Source: an uncultured Mycoplasmatota bacterium
GTDB taxonomy: Bacteria; Bacillota_I; Bacilli_A; RF39; UBA660
Direction: 5' to 3'
Assembly: GCA_900548695.1 (NCBI GenBank)
Contig: URLC01000002.1
Coordinates: 1 to 64,000 of the forward strand
DNA: 64,000 nt
Shown: piece by piece, positions 40,871-50,685 of the stretch
How the letters are laid out: every line of letters begins with the position of its first letter
Position numbering within the stretch: the first letter of the stretch is position 1
The notes under the pieces: generated by a model
The model's input: only the letters and a program-made list of their open reading frames with translations
Database searches by the model: none
What the model was told of the DNA's origin: nothing
Made by a program: the position numbers and the translations under genes

Positions 40871-42427
40871 ATGATTATTAGAAAACCGTATGCATTTTTG
40901 ATTAAAAATTTTAGGAAAATCCATATATTTTTATTTGTTTTGTGTGGCTATGTTTATTATAAGAGTATACAAACACGATCTTTTATTTCGGAATTTTTAC
41001 AACTAGGTACTTATGATTCTTATTATGAACCAATTACTAAATATGCAAGTTTATTAGCAATCTTATTTATGATTGTTATTATAGGATTATCCCTTTTATT
41101 GGTTATTGTTTTAAGACATAAGAAAAAACCTTGGAAGTTATATTTATTACCGGTTTTGTCTTATAGTTTTTTATTAGTTATTTTTGTATTAGCTATTTCA
41201 TTTTTTAATAGTTATGAAAGTGGTATGGGTACTACTACAATTAGAGCTATCAACGATTTGGTATTTATGGCTACGATACCACAATATTTGATATTTATTA
41301 TTTTATTAATCCGTATTTTTGGGGTGGATTTAAATAAGTTTGATTTTAAATCTGATCAAGAATATTTGGAATTAAGTAGTGATGATAGAGAAGAAGTAGA
41401 GATTAATATCGATATTGATAAAGAAAGTTTCAAAAGAGCTTTTAAGCGCCTTAAGAGAAATATTGGTTATTTTTATTTAGAACACAAGTTTATTATTCAT
41501 GTGTTTGTTGTTATTTTGGTTTTTACTAGTATATTTTCTATTTATCGTTATGTTTTTATTGTTCATAAGTCATATACACAAGGAGATAATGTTCAAAGCA
41601 GTGGTTATTCAATTGATATTCATCATAGTTACTTTACTGATAAAGATTATCATGGAAAGATTATTTCTAAGGATAGTAATTTTATTGTTTTAGATTTGAC
41701 TATTACTAATAATTCAGTAGAAAGAGCGGTTAATTTTAATAGATTTCATGTTATGAATGGAACAAAAAATTATTCACAAACTTATAGAACTTATGGAGTT
41801 GAATTTCAAGATTTAGGACAGACTTATGATAAATTAGTATTAAAAAATGGTCAATCTAAGCGACTATTGTTGGTTTATAAAGTAGCAAAAAATTTAGATC
41901 CTAGTAAATTTGTTTTATATTATCAAGAATTAGATAATAATAAGCCTTATCTTCGGAAGATTAAGCTAAATATGGAAGATTTGTCAGTCATCAAGAAAGA
42001 AAAAGTTAAAGTACTAAGAGAAGAAGTCACTATTAATATGGGAGACGATAAGAAGAGTTTTAGTATTGATGATTATGCTTTATTAAATCAAGCTACATAT
42101 AATACTAGGGTGTGCTCTGGTGATTATAATTGTTACTCAAAACAAAATATTTTACCAGCTAAAGAGGGTAAATTATTTTTACAAATTTTAGTTGTTTCGG
42201 ATATCTTTGATGGTAAAGATTTCGTTGACTTTTCTATGGAATATGGTAAAATTGTTTATATAGATAGTAAGGGTAAGAAACAAGAACTTTCTATGGTAGA
42301 CGGAATTAAGAAAAGTTATGATGGCAATATTGTTTATTTTGAGGTTCCCAATACTTTACAAGAAGCTAGTGTGATTCGGTTAGTATATACAGTGAGAAAT
42401 AAAGAATATACTTATAGATTGAAATAA
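40871..42427 (+). CDS. Polytopic membrane protein with outer Ig-like (DUF4352-type) domains
   Basis: A 518-aa protein. About five transmembrane helices lie in the first 230 residues (near 15-35, 58-80, 90-112, 130-150 and 205-225) with an acidic cytosolic loop (DREEVEINIDIDKESF). The outer part begins FIVLDLTITNNSVERAVNF, the pattern of DUF4352/telokin-like Ig domains that often sit on envelope proteins, followed by LVLKNGQSKRLLLVYKV. A second beta-rich portion follows, with the single pair CSGDYNC. Function unknown. Eleven bp separate it from the next gene, so it is probably part of the surface cluster. Confidence 0.6.
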   Translation: MIIRKPYAFLIKNFRKIHIFLFVLCGYVYYKSIQTRSFISEFLQLGTYDSYYEPITKYASLLAILFMIVIIGLSLLLVIVLRHKKKPWKLYLLPVLSYSFLLVIFVLAISFFNSYESGMGTTTIRAINDLVFMATIPQYLIFIILLIRIFGVDLNKFDFKSDQEYLELSSDDREEVEINIDIDKESFKRAFKRLKRNIGYFYLEHKFIIHVFVVILVFTSIFSIYRYVFIVHKSYTQGDNVQSSGYSIDIHHSYFTDKDYHGKIISKDSNFIVLDLTITNNSVERAVNFNRFHVMNGTKNYSQTYRTYGVEFQDLGQTYDKLVLKNGQSKRLLLVYKVAKNLDPSKFVLYYQELDNNKPYLRKIKLNMEDLSVIKKEKVKVLREEVTINMGDDKKSFSIDDYALLNQATYNTRVCSGDYNCYSKQNILPAKEGKLFLQILVVSDIFDGKDFVDFSMEYGKIVYIDSKGKKQELSMVDGIKKSYDGNIVYFEVPNTLQEASVIRLVYTVRNKEYTYRLK

Positions 42428-42438
42428 GGGAGATTTGT

Positions 42439-44241
42439 ATGGATAATAAAAAAACGATTAAATATCTTAAGATTGCTGTTGTATGCATTATTGTGGCATT
42501 GTTTTTATGGTTTTTAGTAATTGGTCCTTTAATTACTTTTAAAGGGTATGAGAATAAGGTCTTGAAAGCCGCAGAAAGATATTTTGAAATTAATGATAGT
42601 CAGTTACCAACAGGAACTAGAGTGAAAACTGTTACTGTGCAAGATTTATTTGATCAATCTTATTTAAAAGAGGATATTTATGTTCCTTATTCCAAAAGTC
42701 CTTGTTCTATTAAGGATAGCTGGGTAAAGGTTAGAAAAGAAGAGGGAGAATACAAATATTATACTTATTTAAAATGTGGAGTTCTTTCCTCTATTGTTGA
42801 TCATAAGGGCCCGGAAATCACTTTGAATGGTGGAGATACAATTACCATTGATAAGGGTGCTAAGTATAAAGAGTTGGGTGTTAAGAGCGTTGTTGACAAC
42901 TCTTTGGGAAAAATGGATGTTAAAGATGTAGAAATCGATGCCAGTGATGTTGATACAAAAAAAACAGGAACTTATGAAGTTATTTATACGGCTAAAGATG
43001 ATTTAAATAATATAACTAAAAAAACAAGAAAAGTAAAAGTTGTTTCAAGACTTGAAAATGTAGTAAAGGATGCTACTAATAAAAAGGGTGTTTATGCAGG
43101 TGCTAATCCTAATAACTATATGTATTTTTCAGGAATGGTATTTAGAATTGTTGATTTAGATGGTGATAATGTAAGAATTGTTGCTGAGCAAGATGTTAGC
43201 AATGTAAATTATCAGGCAATTGATAAATGGTTAGAATATTATTATGATCATTTAACTAAAAAATCTAAAAAATATATTGTTAATAATAAATATTGTGATA
43301 TGAAAACAACAGATGATGCTATTGCAAATGTTTCTAAATGTAATTCTTATACAAAAGAAATGCCGGTTTCAATTTTATCAGCGAGTGATATAAATCAAGC
43401 AGATTCACCTGAAGGTAATTATTTGATGCCTAATAGCATTTCTTGGGTACGAAATGACAGGGATCAGAAAACCGCTTATGCAACTAGAAATAGATTTTAT
43501 GATACACCATCTAGGTATATGAGTTTTGAAAAGAATTTTAACTTTGGTATTCGTCCTGTAATTACAATTAAGGGAGACTCTTTAGTAATTAGCGGAGATG
43601 GTACTAAGAATAATCCTTATTCTATTGGAGATTTTACTTACGCTAAAGCCGATGATAAATTAAATACAAGATATACTGGAGAGTTTATTAAATATTCAGG
43701 TATGTTATGGAGAATTATTGATGTTGATTCTGATGGCACAACTAAAGTAATTGCTGATACTACTGTTTATAATAATGGAAACCGAGTACAAACTTTCTAT
43801 GATACAACTTCAAAAGCAAAAATTTACAATCCTAAAGAGAAAGGAAATGTTGGATACTTTATTAATAATCAAGCAGTTCAATATTTTAAAACTAATTACT
43901 TCGTAAACAAAGAAATAGAAGTTCCTATTTATAAAAATGCTATTAAATATGGAGAAGAAGAAACTACTAAGAAATATAAAGTAAAAATTTCTGCACCTAA
44001 TATGTATGAGATGTTTAGTGCATTTGATTATAATTCTGTTTCTATGAAGTCATACTGGTTACTAAATTCTTCAAAAGCACAATATACAAAAGCCTTAATT
44101 TCTGATATTGGTGTTGTAATGTATGGTGAAATACGTGATAATGGTGAATATGGTATTAGGCCAGTTGGTTATTTAGATAAGAATTGTACAATAGTTAGTG
44201 GAAATGGAACTTTTGAAAAGCCATATGTTATTGCAAAATAG
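42439..44241 (+). CDS. Pseudopilin-like anchored protein with Ig-like and duplicated DUF6273-like domains
   Basis: A 600-aa protein. One N-terminal membrane helix (about 10-33) without the KGFTMVEL signal is followed by a pilin-type body (VLKAAERYFEINDSQLPTG...LFDQSYLKEDIYVPYSKSPC) clearly related to that of the 33.0-kb pseudopilin. Next is an Ig-like domain (GPEITLNGGDTITIDKGAKY ... GTYEVIYTAKD, a DUF5011-type phrase), then two copies of a domain starting MYFSGMVFRIVDLDGDNVRIV and IKYSGMLWRIIDVDSDGTTKVI and ending in FGIRPVITIKG/YGIRPVGYL. Probably a non-processed pseudopilin acting as a surface or tip component. Confidence 0.7.
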   Translation: MDNKKTIKYLKIAVVCIIVALFLWFLVIGPLITFKGYENKVLKAAERYFEINDSQLPTGTRVKTVTVQDLFDQSYLKEDIYVPYSKSPCSIKDSWVKVRKEEGEYKYYTYLKCGVLSSIVDHKGPEITLNGGDTITIDKGAKYKELGVKSVVDNSLGKMDVKDVEIDASDVDTKKTGTYEVIYTAKDDLNNITKKTRKVKVVSRLENVVKDATNKKGVYAGANPNNYMYFSGMVFRIVDLDGDNVRIVAEQDVSNVNYQAIDKWLEYYYDHLTKKSKKYIVNNKYCDMKTTDDAIANVSKCNSYTKEMPVSILSASDINQADSPEGNYLMPNSISWVRNDRDQKTAYATRNRFYDTPSRYMSFEKNFNFGIRPVITIKGDSLVISGDGTKNNPYSIGDFTYAKADDKLNTRYTGEFIKYSGMLWRIIDVDSDGTTKVIADTTVYNNGNRVQTFYDTTSKAKIYNPKEKGNVGYFINNQAVQYFKTNYFVNKEIEVPIYKNAIKYGEEETTKKYKVKISAPNMYEMFSAFDYNSVSMKSYWLLNSSKAQYTKALISDIGVVMYGEIRDNGEYGIRPVGYLDKNCTIVSGNGTFEKPYVIAK

Positions 44242-44256
44242 GTAGGTGATAGTAGT

Positions 44257-45063
44257 ATGAGAAAACGAACTAAGTTATTAATTTCTAAAAAAAAGAAAGT
44301 ATTTCTAGCGATAGGGATTCTATCTTTTTTGTGTTTACTCAGTGCAATTTTATTTGTAGTATTTTATAACTACTATCCTATTCAATCTAGAGTGGATAAT
44401 ATAAAAGAATATGCTAAAAATGATACGGATGATTATTCTACAATAGGATGGCTTCGAGTACAGGGAACTAATATAGATTATCCGGTTATTTATGCTCCTC
44501 GATATGATTTTGGTGATAAAACTGATAATTTTCTTTGGAATGAAGTGAAAAGTGATGAACTATTAAATCAGGTAACTATTAGTGGTCATAATATTTTGAA
44601 TTTATCTACTAAACCTTTAGTAGCAGATAAAAATCATAAGCGATTTGAACAATTGATGAGTTTTGTTTATTTAGATTTTGTAAAAGAAAATAAATATATT
44701 CAGTATACAGTTAATGGAAAAGATTATTTGTATAAAATATTTTCGGTTGATTTTACTAAGAAAGATAATATAAAGAAATTTACTCGAAAAAATTTGAGTA
44801 AGGTTGAGATGAATCAATATATTAAGCAATCTCTTAAAGATAGTATCTTTGAGTTTAATATAGATGTAAATGAAAATGATAAAATTCTTTCTTTGGTTAC
44901 TTGTACTCGAATGTTTGGACATTATAATGATATTGAGTTTCGAGTTGATGCTAGATTAGTTCGAGATGGAGAATTAAAATTGAATTATGATGTTGAAAAG
45001 AGTGATAATTATAAGAAAGTTGAAGATATCATGGAAAGTGGGGATAACGATGAAAAAGCATAG
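44257..45063 (+). CDS. Sortase, class B-like
   Basis: A 268-aa membrane-anchored transpeptidase. After a basic start and one transmembrane helix (about 15-37) comes GWLRVQGTNIDYPV, the catalytic His in TISGHNIL (about 110), Cys in LVTCTR (about 216) and Arg in EFRVDARL (about 229), all intact. The spacing and the internal helix region resemble class B. It starts 15 bp after the pseudopilin-like gene and overlaps the next by 14 bp. No protein in the window carries an obvious C-terminal sorting signal, so its substrate is unknown. Confidence 0.88.
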   Translation: MRKRTKLLISKKKKVFLAIGILSFLCLLSAILFVVFYNYYPIQSRVDNIKEYAKNDTDDYSTIGWLRVQGTNIDYPVIYAPRYDFGDKTDNFLWNEVKSDELLNQVTISGHNILNLSTKPLVADKNHKRFEQLMSFVYLDFVKENKYIQYTVNGKDYLYKIFSVDFTKKDNIKKFTRKNLSKVEMNQYIKQSLKDSIFEFNIDVNENDKILSLVTCTRMFGHYNDIEFRVDARLVRDGELKLNYDVEKSDNYKKVEDIMESGDNDEKA

Positions 45064-47845
45064 TAAAAGAGTATTAGGGGTTTTATTACTTTTTGTTGTT
45101 TGTATTGCTTTTTTTAGTATTCAAAAAGTTTTGAATTCTACAACTTCTACTAGTGTTGAAAAAACTGAGAAGTCTGCTAAAACAACTGATGGTGCTTCTT
45201 GTGGTAATGACGAGGAGATGAATAGTGAATATGAACCAAAGGTTTCATTTTCTGCTGGTAAAGCAACAATTACTGTGAGAAAAGGAAACTTTAAAGTAAA
45301 GACAGTTGAAAATCAAAGTCTTTTAACTAATAATCCTATGACCTTAGGTAATCTTACACCTGATCATCCACTAGAGGTTACTTTTAATACTAGTACATCA
45401 GGAGATGTAAAAATTTATTTTGTATTAGCGGAAGCAGATGACAAATGTCTTTCTTATGATGAAGCAAAAGTTAATGATAAAGGTGAAAAAGTTGGTACTT
45501 ATGAGTTTGATTTAACATTACAAATTAAACCGCAGCAAGCTACTCCAAAAAAAGAAAATACTAATTACAATGGAATTTGTGCGGTTTTTAGAACTGGACA
45601 AGGATATAACAAGGCCGATTTTACGGTTGATGGTGATTTATTAGTATCAAAAGATACTATGGATCAATATAATTATTCTTCTGTTAATGCAGATGGAAAG
45701 GCAAGATATCAAGAATTACTTCCTTACTGTTTTCAAGCAAATAATGTTGATTTTAATTATTCTAAAGCACAAGTTGCTTCTATGATTAAATCTACTATTG
45801 ATATTTGGAAAACTTATGAAGCTCTTGGTAGTGGATCATCACAGCCAGATGAAACATTTATGCAAGCATTTAATGATGCTAAAAGAAAAGCATTAGAGTT
45901 AGGACATGATTATTCTAGTTTAGTTAAAGATGGAAGTATAACTAAACGCTTTGGTGATTTAACTTGTGATTGGAAGAAAGAGGCTACTGCTAATAAGGGT
46001 GATGGCTATTATGTAAATAAAGATTATTATTATGCTAAAGAAGATCAAACAACTGATATAGAGTATACATATACTTATACATCTGGCGAAACAAAAAAGG
46101 AAAGTGGAGGTTCATGTACTAGGACGTGTGAAGAGTCTGTTATAGTAGAATATGGGCCACCTGTTGCTTCTAAAGCAGGACTTTGTTTTGAATATAAAGT
46201 TAGAGTTACTAGTAGAGTTGTATGTAATTCTGCTTTGAAACTTAGACCTCCTAAAACCCCTGAAATTTGTACACCAACTCCATATTGTAACCAAATTTCT
46301 GGAAACACTCATCAAGGTGGACCAAATGAGGATTTTGAAAAATGTATTCAAGAGTGTGATGGTGGTAAGTATACTCAAGCATGTAGTAATCAATGTTATG
46401 ATAAGGTTTATGGAAAAGAAAATTCTGTTGATCCTTTAGGAATTAGATATGGTAATGATGCGGTTACAAAGAAAGTTTGGAGTCAAGCTTTTCCAGGCTA
46501 TATCGGAAGATACGATTGGCAAAATGGTAGTATCATTTGGAATGGTGAAGGTTATGGTCGTTGGTATCAAGAATTTGAAGATCAAAGAACCAGAAATGAT
46601 CATGGAAGATATAATGTTTACTCTGGATTTAAAAAGGCTGATTATGGTCATGGTAACCATTGCCAAGATAATTGTTATTGGTCAGGTTGTGGAAAAGATT
46701 CTTATTTAAATGAAGAGGATGCTGCTAAAGATACAATGAATAATTTAAATAAATATAATGCGGGAATTGCTTCTTGCAAAGCTTCTGCATCTTGTACTAC
46801 TAAGACGGCTGAATTTGATATTAGTGTTAATTATAAACATGATGTAGATGGAAATGAAGTAGTTGAAAGTGTTAAATTCCCAATTGATACTTCAAATAAT
46901 AAGGCAACTTTACCAAGCAAGGGACAATCAAATCCATCAACACCAACAGGTACTGATATCTTTATTCCTGATACTAATGAACTTGGTTATGCTGGATGTT
47001 ATGAAGATTCTAAAGCTAGAAATTGGTACCAAACAGAATGGAGTTTCCCTGGTACTTGGATTAATAACAAAACTGGTGAAATAAAATTCAATGTTCCTAA
47101 TGATACCAATGCTTGGCATTATAAGAAAGGTAAGTTCTGTGTTCCACTAGATGCAAAAAGTGTAAATACTCAGTGGTGGCAATGGAACCAAATTGATAGA
47201 AATACAGTGGTAGATGAGAGTAAGATTGATTATAATATTAAAGCATCTACTACGGATTTTGGATATTTCGGATGGAATTTTGATTTTAAATGTTTTTATG
47301 CATTAAAGAACGAGACATGTACTGGTGATGATTGTGATTCTAGTGATAAGTGTGATCCAACTGATCCTGATTGTAAAACTACTATTTCTACTAAAGACTT
47401 TACTTTTAGAATTGTAGATAACAATAATTTGTTCCCTGAGGCTTCTGATAAAACAGATAAGAATGAAACTACTATTGCAGGTGTAGGACGTCAACCTGGT
47501 TATAACTGGACCTTAGGTATTACTAATGAAGATGCATCTATTATTTCAGCATTAAATGCTAAGAATCCAAATTATCATATTGATCCATTAGCATTAATTA
47601 ACAACATTCAAGAACGTGGTAATACTATTTATAATGGTACTAAGTATAGAGATTACTATATTGTTTTAGATAAAAAAGCTTTAGCTCAAGTTAGAGAGTT
47701 TAATAAGGGTAAAAAATATACTGATTATTCTGGTACAACTGGAATAAAAAATGGTATAACTACTTATTATAGTGATCTTTTAACTGATCTTAATGTTCAA
47801 AGCAATCGTGCAATAGGTGTTAATAATGAAAGTGAGGTGGGCTAA
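45050..47845 (+). CDS. Large Cys-rich secreted/anchored surface protein
   Basis: A 932-aa exoprotein: N-terminal membrane/signal segment (VLGVLLLFVVCIAFFSI, about residues 8-25), then several domains. Region 50-160 is beta-rich (KVSFSAGKATITVRKGNFKVKT), region 340-480 is dense in Cys (CTRTCEES, TPYCNQISG, CIQECDGGKYTQACSNQC), and region 600-932 has alternating loops and strands with DDCDSSDKCDPTDPDC, a Ca-loop-like acidic linker. No LPXTG and no C-terminal helix. No family recognised. Start at 45050 with GTGGGGAT upstream. It lies between the sortase and the Tad genes, so it may be a pilus-associated adhesin. Confidence 0.65.
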   Translation: MKKHSKRVLGVLLLFVVCIAFFSIQKVLNSTTSTSVEKTEKSAKTTDGASCGNDEEMNSEYEPKVSFSAGKATITVRKGNFKVKTVENQSLLTNNPMTLGNLTPDHPLEVTFNTSTSGDVKIYFVLAEADDKCLSYDEAKVNDKGEKVGTYEFDLTLQIKPQQATPKKENTNYNGICAVFRTGQGYNKADFTVDGDLLVSKDTMDQYNYSSVNADGKARYQELLPYCFQANNVDFNYSKAQVASMIKSTIDIWKTYEALGSGSSQPDETFMQAFNDAKRKALELGHDYSSLVKDGSITKRFGDLTCDWKKEATANKGDGYYVNKDYYYAKEDQTTDIEYTYTYTSGETKKESGGSCTRTCEESVIVEYGPPVASKAGLCFEYKVRVTSRVVCNSALKLRPPKTPEICTPTPYCNQISGNTHQGGPNEDFEKCIQECDGGKYTQACSNQCYDKVYGKENSVDPLGIRYGNDAVTKKVWSQAFPGYIGRYDWQNGSIIWNGEGYGRWYQEFEDQRTRNDHGRYNVYSGFKKADYGHGNHCQDNCYWSGCGKDSYLNEEDAAKDTMNNLNKYNAGIASCKASASCTTKTAEFDISVNYKHDVDGNEVVESVKFPIDTSNNKATLPSKGQSNPSTPTGTDIFIPDTNELGYAGCYEDSKARNWYQTEWSFPGTWINNKTGEIKFNVPNDTNAWHYKKGKFCVPLDAKSVNTQWWQWNQIDRNTVVDESKIDYNIKASTTDFGYFGWNFDFKCFYALKNETCTGDDCDSSDKCDPTDPDCKTTISTKDFTFRIVDNNNLFPEASDKTDKNETTIAGVGRQPGYNWTLGITNEDASIISALNAKNPNYHIDPLALINNIQERGNTIYNGTKYRDYYIVLDKKALAQVREFNKGKKYTDYSGTTGIKNGITTYYSDLLTDLNVQSNRAIGVNNESEVG

Positions 47846-47851
47846 TAATTT

Positions 47852-48322
47852 ATGAATAAAGCAATGTTAACTGTTGGTATTATTATTTTAAGTTTAGCGG
47901 CCTTATTAATGATTAATATTATTTCCAATTATTCATCAGGTAGTGAATTAGACTACTACCTGGTGAAGGAAACTTCAGAAGCTGCTATGGTTGATGCAAT
48001 AGATGTTAAATATTATCGTGAAAATGGATTGCTTCGTATGGATAAAGAAAAATTTGTAGAAAGTTTTATTCGTAGATTTGCTGATTCTGTAGATAATACT
48101 AGAAATTATCAAGTAGCTTTTTATGATTTGAATGAGGTTCCACCTAAAGTTAGTGTAAAAGTAGATTCTTCTACTGTATTAAGTTTTAAAGGTTCTGATT
48201 TGGAAATGTCTACTCAATTAGATGCTATTTTAGAAAATACTTATGAATCTGACCCATTAGTAACTAATGAATTAAAAGATCCTAATAGTGATTTAGGTTC
48301 AGCTTTAGTAGAAGGTAAGTAG
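47852..48322 (+). CDS. TadE-like/DUF5411-type single-pass protein
   Basis: A 156-aa protein with an N-terminal hydrophobic helix (AMLTVGIIILSLAALLMINII) directly followed by a helix with conserved acidic residues (ELDYYLVKETSEAAMVDAIDV) and a small beta domain. This is the layout of minor pilins of the TadE/DUF5411 sort. No clear prepilin peptidase site is present. It lies 6 bp after the large Cys-rich gene and 16 bp before cpaB, within an uninterrupted operon of Tad genes. Confidence 0.6.
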   Translation: MNKAMLTVGIIILSLAALLMINIISNYSSGSELDYYLVKETSEAAMVDAIDVKYYRENGLLRMDKEKFVESFIRRFADSVDNTRNYQVAFYDLNEVPPKVSVKVDSSTVLSFKGSDLEMSTQLDAILENTYESDPLVTNELKDPNSDLGSALVEGK

Positions 48323-48338
48323 GAGAGGAGAGAATAAA

Positions 48339-49148
48339 GTGGGAAATATGAGTGTTGGGATAAAGAAATTTTTATCCAATAAAAATACTGTTACTGTTGT
48401 TGGTGTAGTTGTTGCTGTTTTAGTACTTTATATTGCTTATAACATGCGAGTTCAATCTGCTGTTAACCCTATTAGTGTTCCATATGCTAAAGAGCAAATT
48501 AAACCCGGTATACAGATTACAGAGGATATGGTTGGAATGATGGAAGTTCCACCTTCTATGCTACAAGATGGGGTTATTAAAAATACAGCGGAGGTTATTG
48601 ATAAATATTCTAATGCTGATACTTTAATTCCAAAGGGTAGTTTATTTTATACTAGACAAGTAGTTGAAAAAGAACAATTACCTGCTAATATTATTTTGGA
48701 TTATCCAAAAGGATATGTTTTATATAATATGCCTGTTAATACTGAGTCTACTTATGGTAACTCTATTTATCCAGGAAATTATATTGATATTTATTTAAAG
48801 ATAACAAGAAAAGCTGTTGAAGGACAAGTAGTTACTAGCGATGCTGAAAAGATGCAATATGGAAAGTTGGTTGAAAATGTTAAAGTTTTAGCTGTTAAGG
48901 ATGCATCTGGACAACCAGTGTTTTCTAATTTAGATGAGCAAAGAACACCAGCGATGATTGTCTTTGCTTTGCCTGAGGATTATTACTTGTTATTGAAAAA
49001 AGCAAGTTATCTACAGTCTTATGACTCTCAATTAGTACCAGTTCCAACTAATGAAAGCTTAAAGGATGAACCTGGATCTTTAGAGATTAGTAGTGAAAGC
49101 TTACGTGATTGGATTAATACAGTTACTTATTGGGATGAAGGAATGTAA
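48339..49148 (+). CDS. CpaB/RcpC-like Tad pilus protein with SAF domain
   Basis: A 269-aa protein with one membrane helix (VVGVVVAVLVLYIAY) followed by a SAF domain (ISVPYAKEQIKPGIQITEDMV, then LIPKGSLFYTRQVV) and a C-terminal domain containing YGNSIYPGNYIDIYLK. CpaB/RcpC proteins act in assembly or modification of Tad pili, in Gram-positives outside the membrane. GTG start after GGAGAGGAG. It precedes the motor ATPase gene by 36 bp, the usual Tad order. Confidence 0.82.
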   Translation: MGNMSVGIKKFLSNKNTVTVVGVVVAVLVLYIAYNMRVQSAVNPISVPYAKEQIKPGIQITEDMVGMMEVPPSMLQDGVIKNTAEVIDKYSNADTLIPKGSLFYTRQVVEKEQLPANIILDYPKGYVLYNMPVNTESTYGNSIYPGNYIDIYLKITRKAVEGQVVTSDAEKMQYGKLVENVKVLAVKDASGQPVFSNLDEQRTPAMIVFALPEDYYLLLKKASYLQSYDSQLVPVPTNESLKDEPGSLEISSESLRDWINTVTYWDEGM

Positions 49149-49184
49149 AAGTTTTAATGGGGGAATAAAAAGGAGATGGGCTAG

Positions 49185-50669
49185 ATGAACGAAAATATTT
49201 TTGATAAGCTGGATTTTGGACCTTTGCGTCCTTTGTTAGATAACGATGATATAACGGACATTTCTTTTGATAATAATGGTCAAATTTGGGTTCGTTCTCT
49301 AACTCAGGGGTCTTTAAGGGTTGAAGTTCAAGGACTTACACCTGAATTTGTAGAAAAACTTGCTTTTCAATGTTCCAATGTTATGGGAACGACATTTAAT
49401 AATGCAAAACCGTTTTTAGATGCTGAATCTGCTGAGTTACGACTTAACTTTGTACATCCATCTATTGCAACTAATGGTATTGCTATGGTTATTCGTAAAA
49501 CACCAGCAAAGATTCGTTTAGAGAAAGAAAAATTAATTAAAGATGATTATTTTACTCAAGATATTCATGATATTTTAATTAAATGTGTAGAGGGGCATTG
49601 TAACGTTATTGTATGTGGTGAGACTGGTTCAGGAAAAACAGAGTTTGTTAAATATTTGGCTAGTCATACTCGCACTGAGGAAAAAATTATTACTATTGAA
49701 GATACTTTGGAACTTCATTTAGATAGAATTTTTCCTCAACGAGATATTGTTGCTATGAAGACAAATAATGTAGCTAGTTATACTGATGTGTTGGTTACAT
49801 GTATGCGTCAGAATCCAAAATGGATTTTACTTTCCGAGGTTCGTAGTGCTGAGGCGGTTTCGGCAGTTAGAAATTCAATTTCATCTGGACATAATATTTT
49901 GTCTACTATTCATGCTGATAAAGCATCAGCTATTCCTTATCGTTTATATAGTTTGATGGAGACTGATTTGGAAGTTGATCAATTTTTAAATACTATTTAT
50001 CGTTATATTCAATTAGGGGTTCACATCAAGGCTTATTATAGTAAGGAAAAGGGAAAATTCCATCGTGAAGTGGATGAAGTAGTAGAGTTTTATGTTGATG
50101 AGGATAATAAGCCACAAAGTAGGATAATATATCAAAAATTATTTGGACAAGAACCTGTACTTAGAAAGCCTAGTCCTCATTTGATTGAGTATTTGGAAAA
50201 TCAAAATATAGATATTAGTGCTATTACGGATCATTTAAGTGATGATTTACCTTTCCATGATGATTTTGAAAGAGAAGAGTATATGGAGAACAATAAAGAG
50301 AATAATATTTCTACTGTTTCCTCAAAAGAAGTTGAACCAGTTGTTAATAGTAATGTTTCTCAAGAAGTAAAGACGGTTTCTAATTCTTTCGTTGTTCCTA
50401 TTGAACAACCTGTAATTGATAGTGTTCCTAATACTTCTAACAGTGGAGTAGTAAACAATGCTTCTATTGTTAATGAAATACCTTCTTTATCTGTTTCAAA
50501 AGAGCCAGTTATTTCTATAAATTCAACACCAGTGGTACCGCCTTTAGTATCTACTGTTAATCCAGTGGTACAACCGAGTGTCAATGTTTCTACTGCTAAT
50601 AGTCAAGAACTTAACTCTACACCTGTTACTTCAGTTGTTGATTTTAGTAGTTTAGATAATTTAGAATAG
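49185..50669 (+). CDS. CpaF/TadA-type secretion ATPase
   Basis: A 494-aa member of the VirB11/CpaF ATPase family that drives Tad pilus assembly as a hexamer. The N-terminal domain has DNDDITDISFDNNGQIWV, then Walker A GETGSGKTEF (about 145-154), Asp box TIEDTLEL, Walker B WILLSEVR (about 213-220) and the His box SGHNILSTIHAD. After about residue 365 there is a 130-residue low-complexity tail rich in Ser, Val, Asn, Pro and Thr, which the family normally lacks. It lies directly upstream of the two TadB/TadC-like genes. Confidence 0.93.
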   Translation: MNENIFDKLDFGPLRPLLDNDDITDISFDNNGQIWVRSLTQGSLRVEVQGLTPEFVEKLAFQCSNVMGTTFNNAKPFLDAESAELRLNFVHPSIATNGIAMVIRKTPAKIRLEKEKLIKDDYFTQDIHDILIKCVEGHCNVIVCGETGSGKTEFVKYLASHTRTEEKIITIEDTLELHLDRIFPQRDIVAMKTNNVASYTDVLVTCMRQNPKWILLSEVRSAEAVSAVRNSISSGHNILSTIHADKASAIPYRLYSLMETDLEVDQFLNTIYRYIQLGVHIKAYYSKEKGKFHREVDEVVEFYVDEDNKPQSRIIYQKLFGQEPVLRKPSPHLIEYLENQNIDISAITDHLSDDLPFHDDFEREEYMENNKENNISTVSSKEVEPVVNSNVSQEVKTVSNSFVVPIEQPVIDSVPNTSNSGVVNNASIVNEIPSLSVSKEPVISINSTPVVPPLVSTVNPVVQPSVNVSTANSQELNSTPVTSVVDFSSLDNLE

Positions 50670-50685
50670 AAGGGAGTAGATTTTT

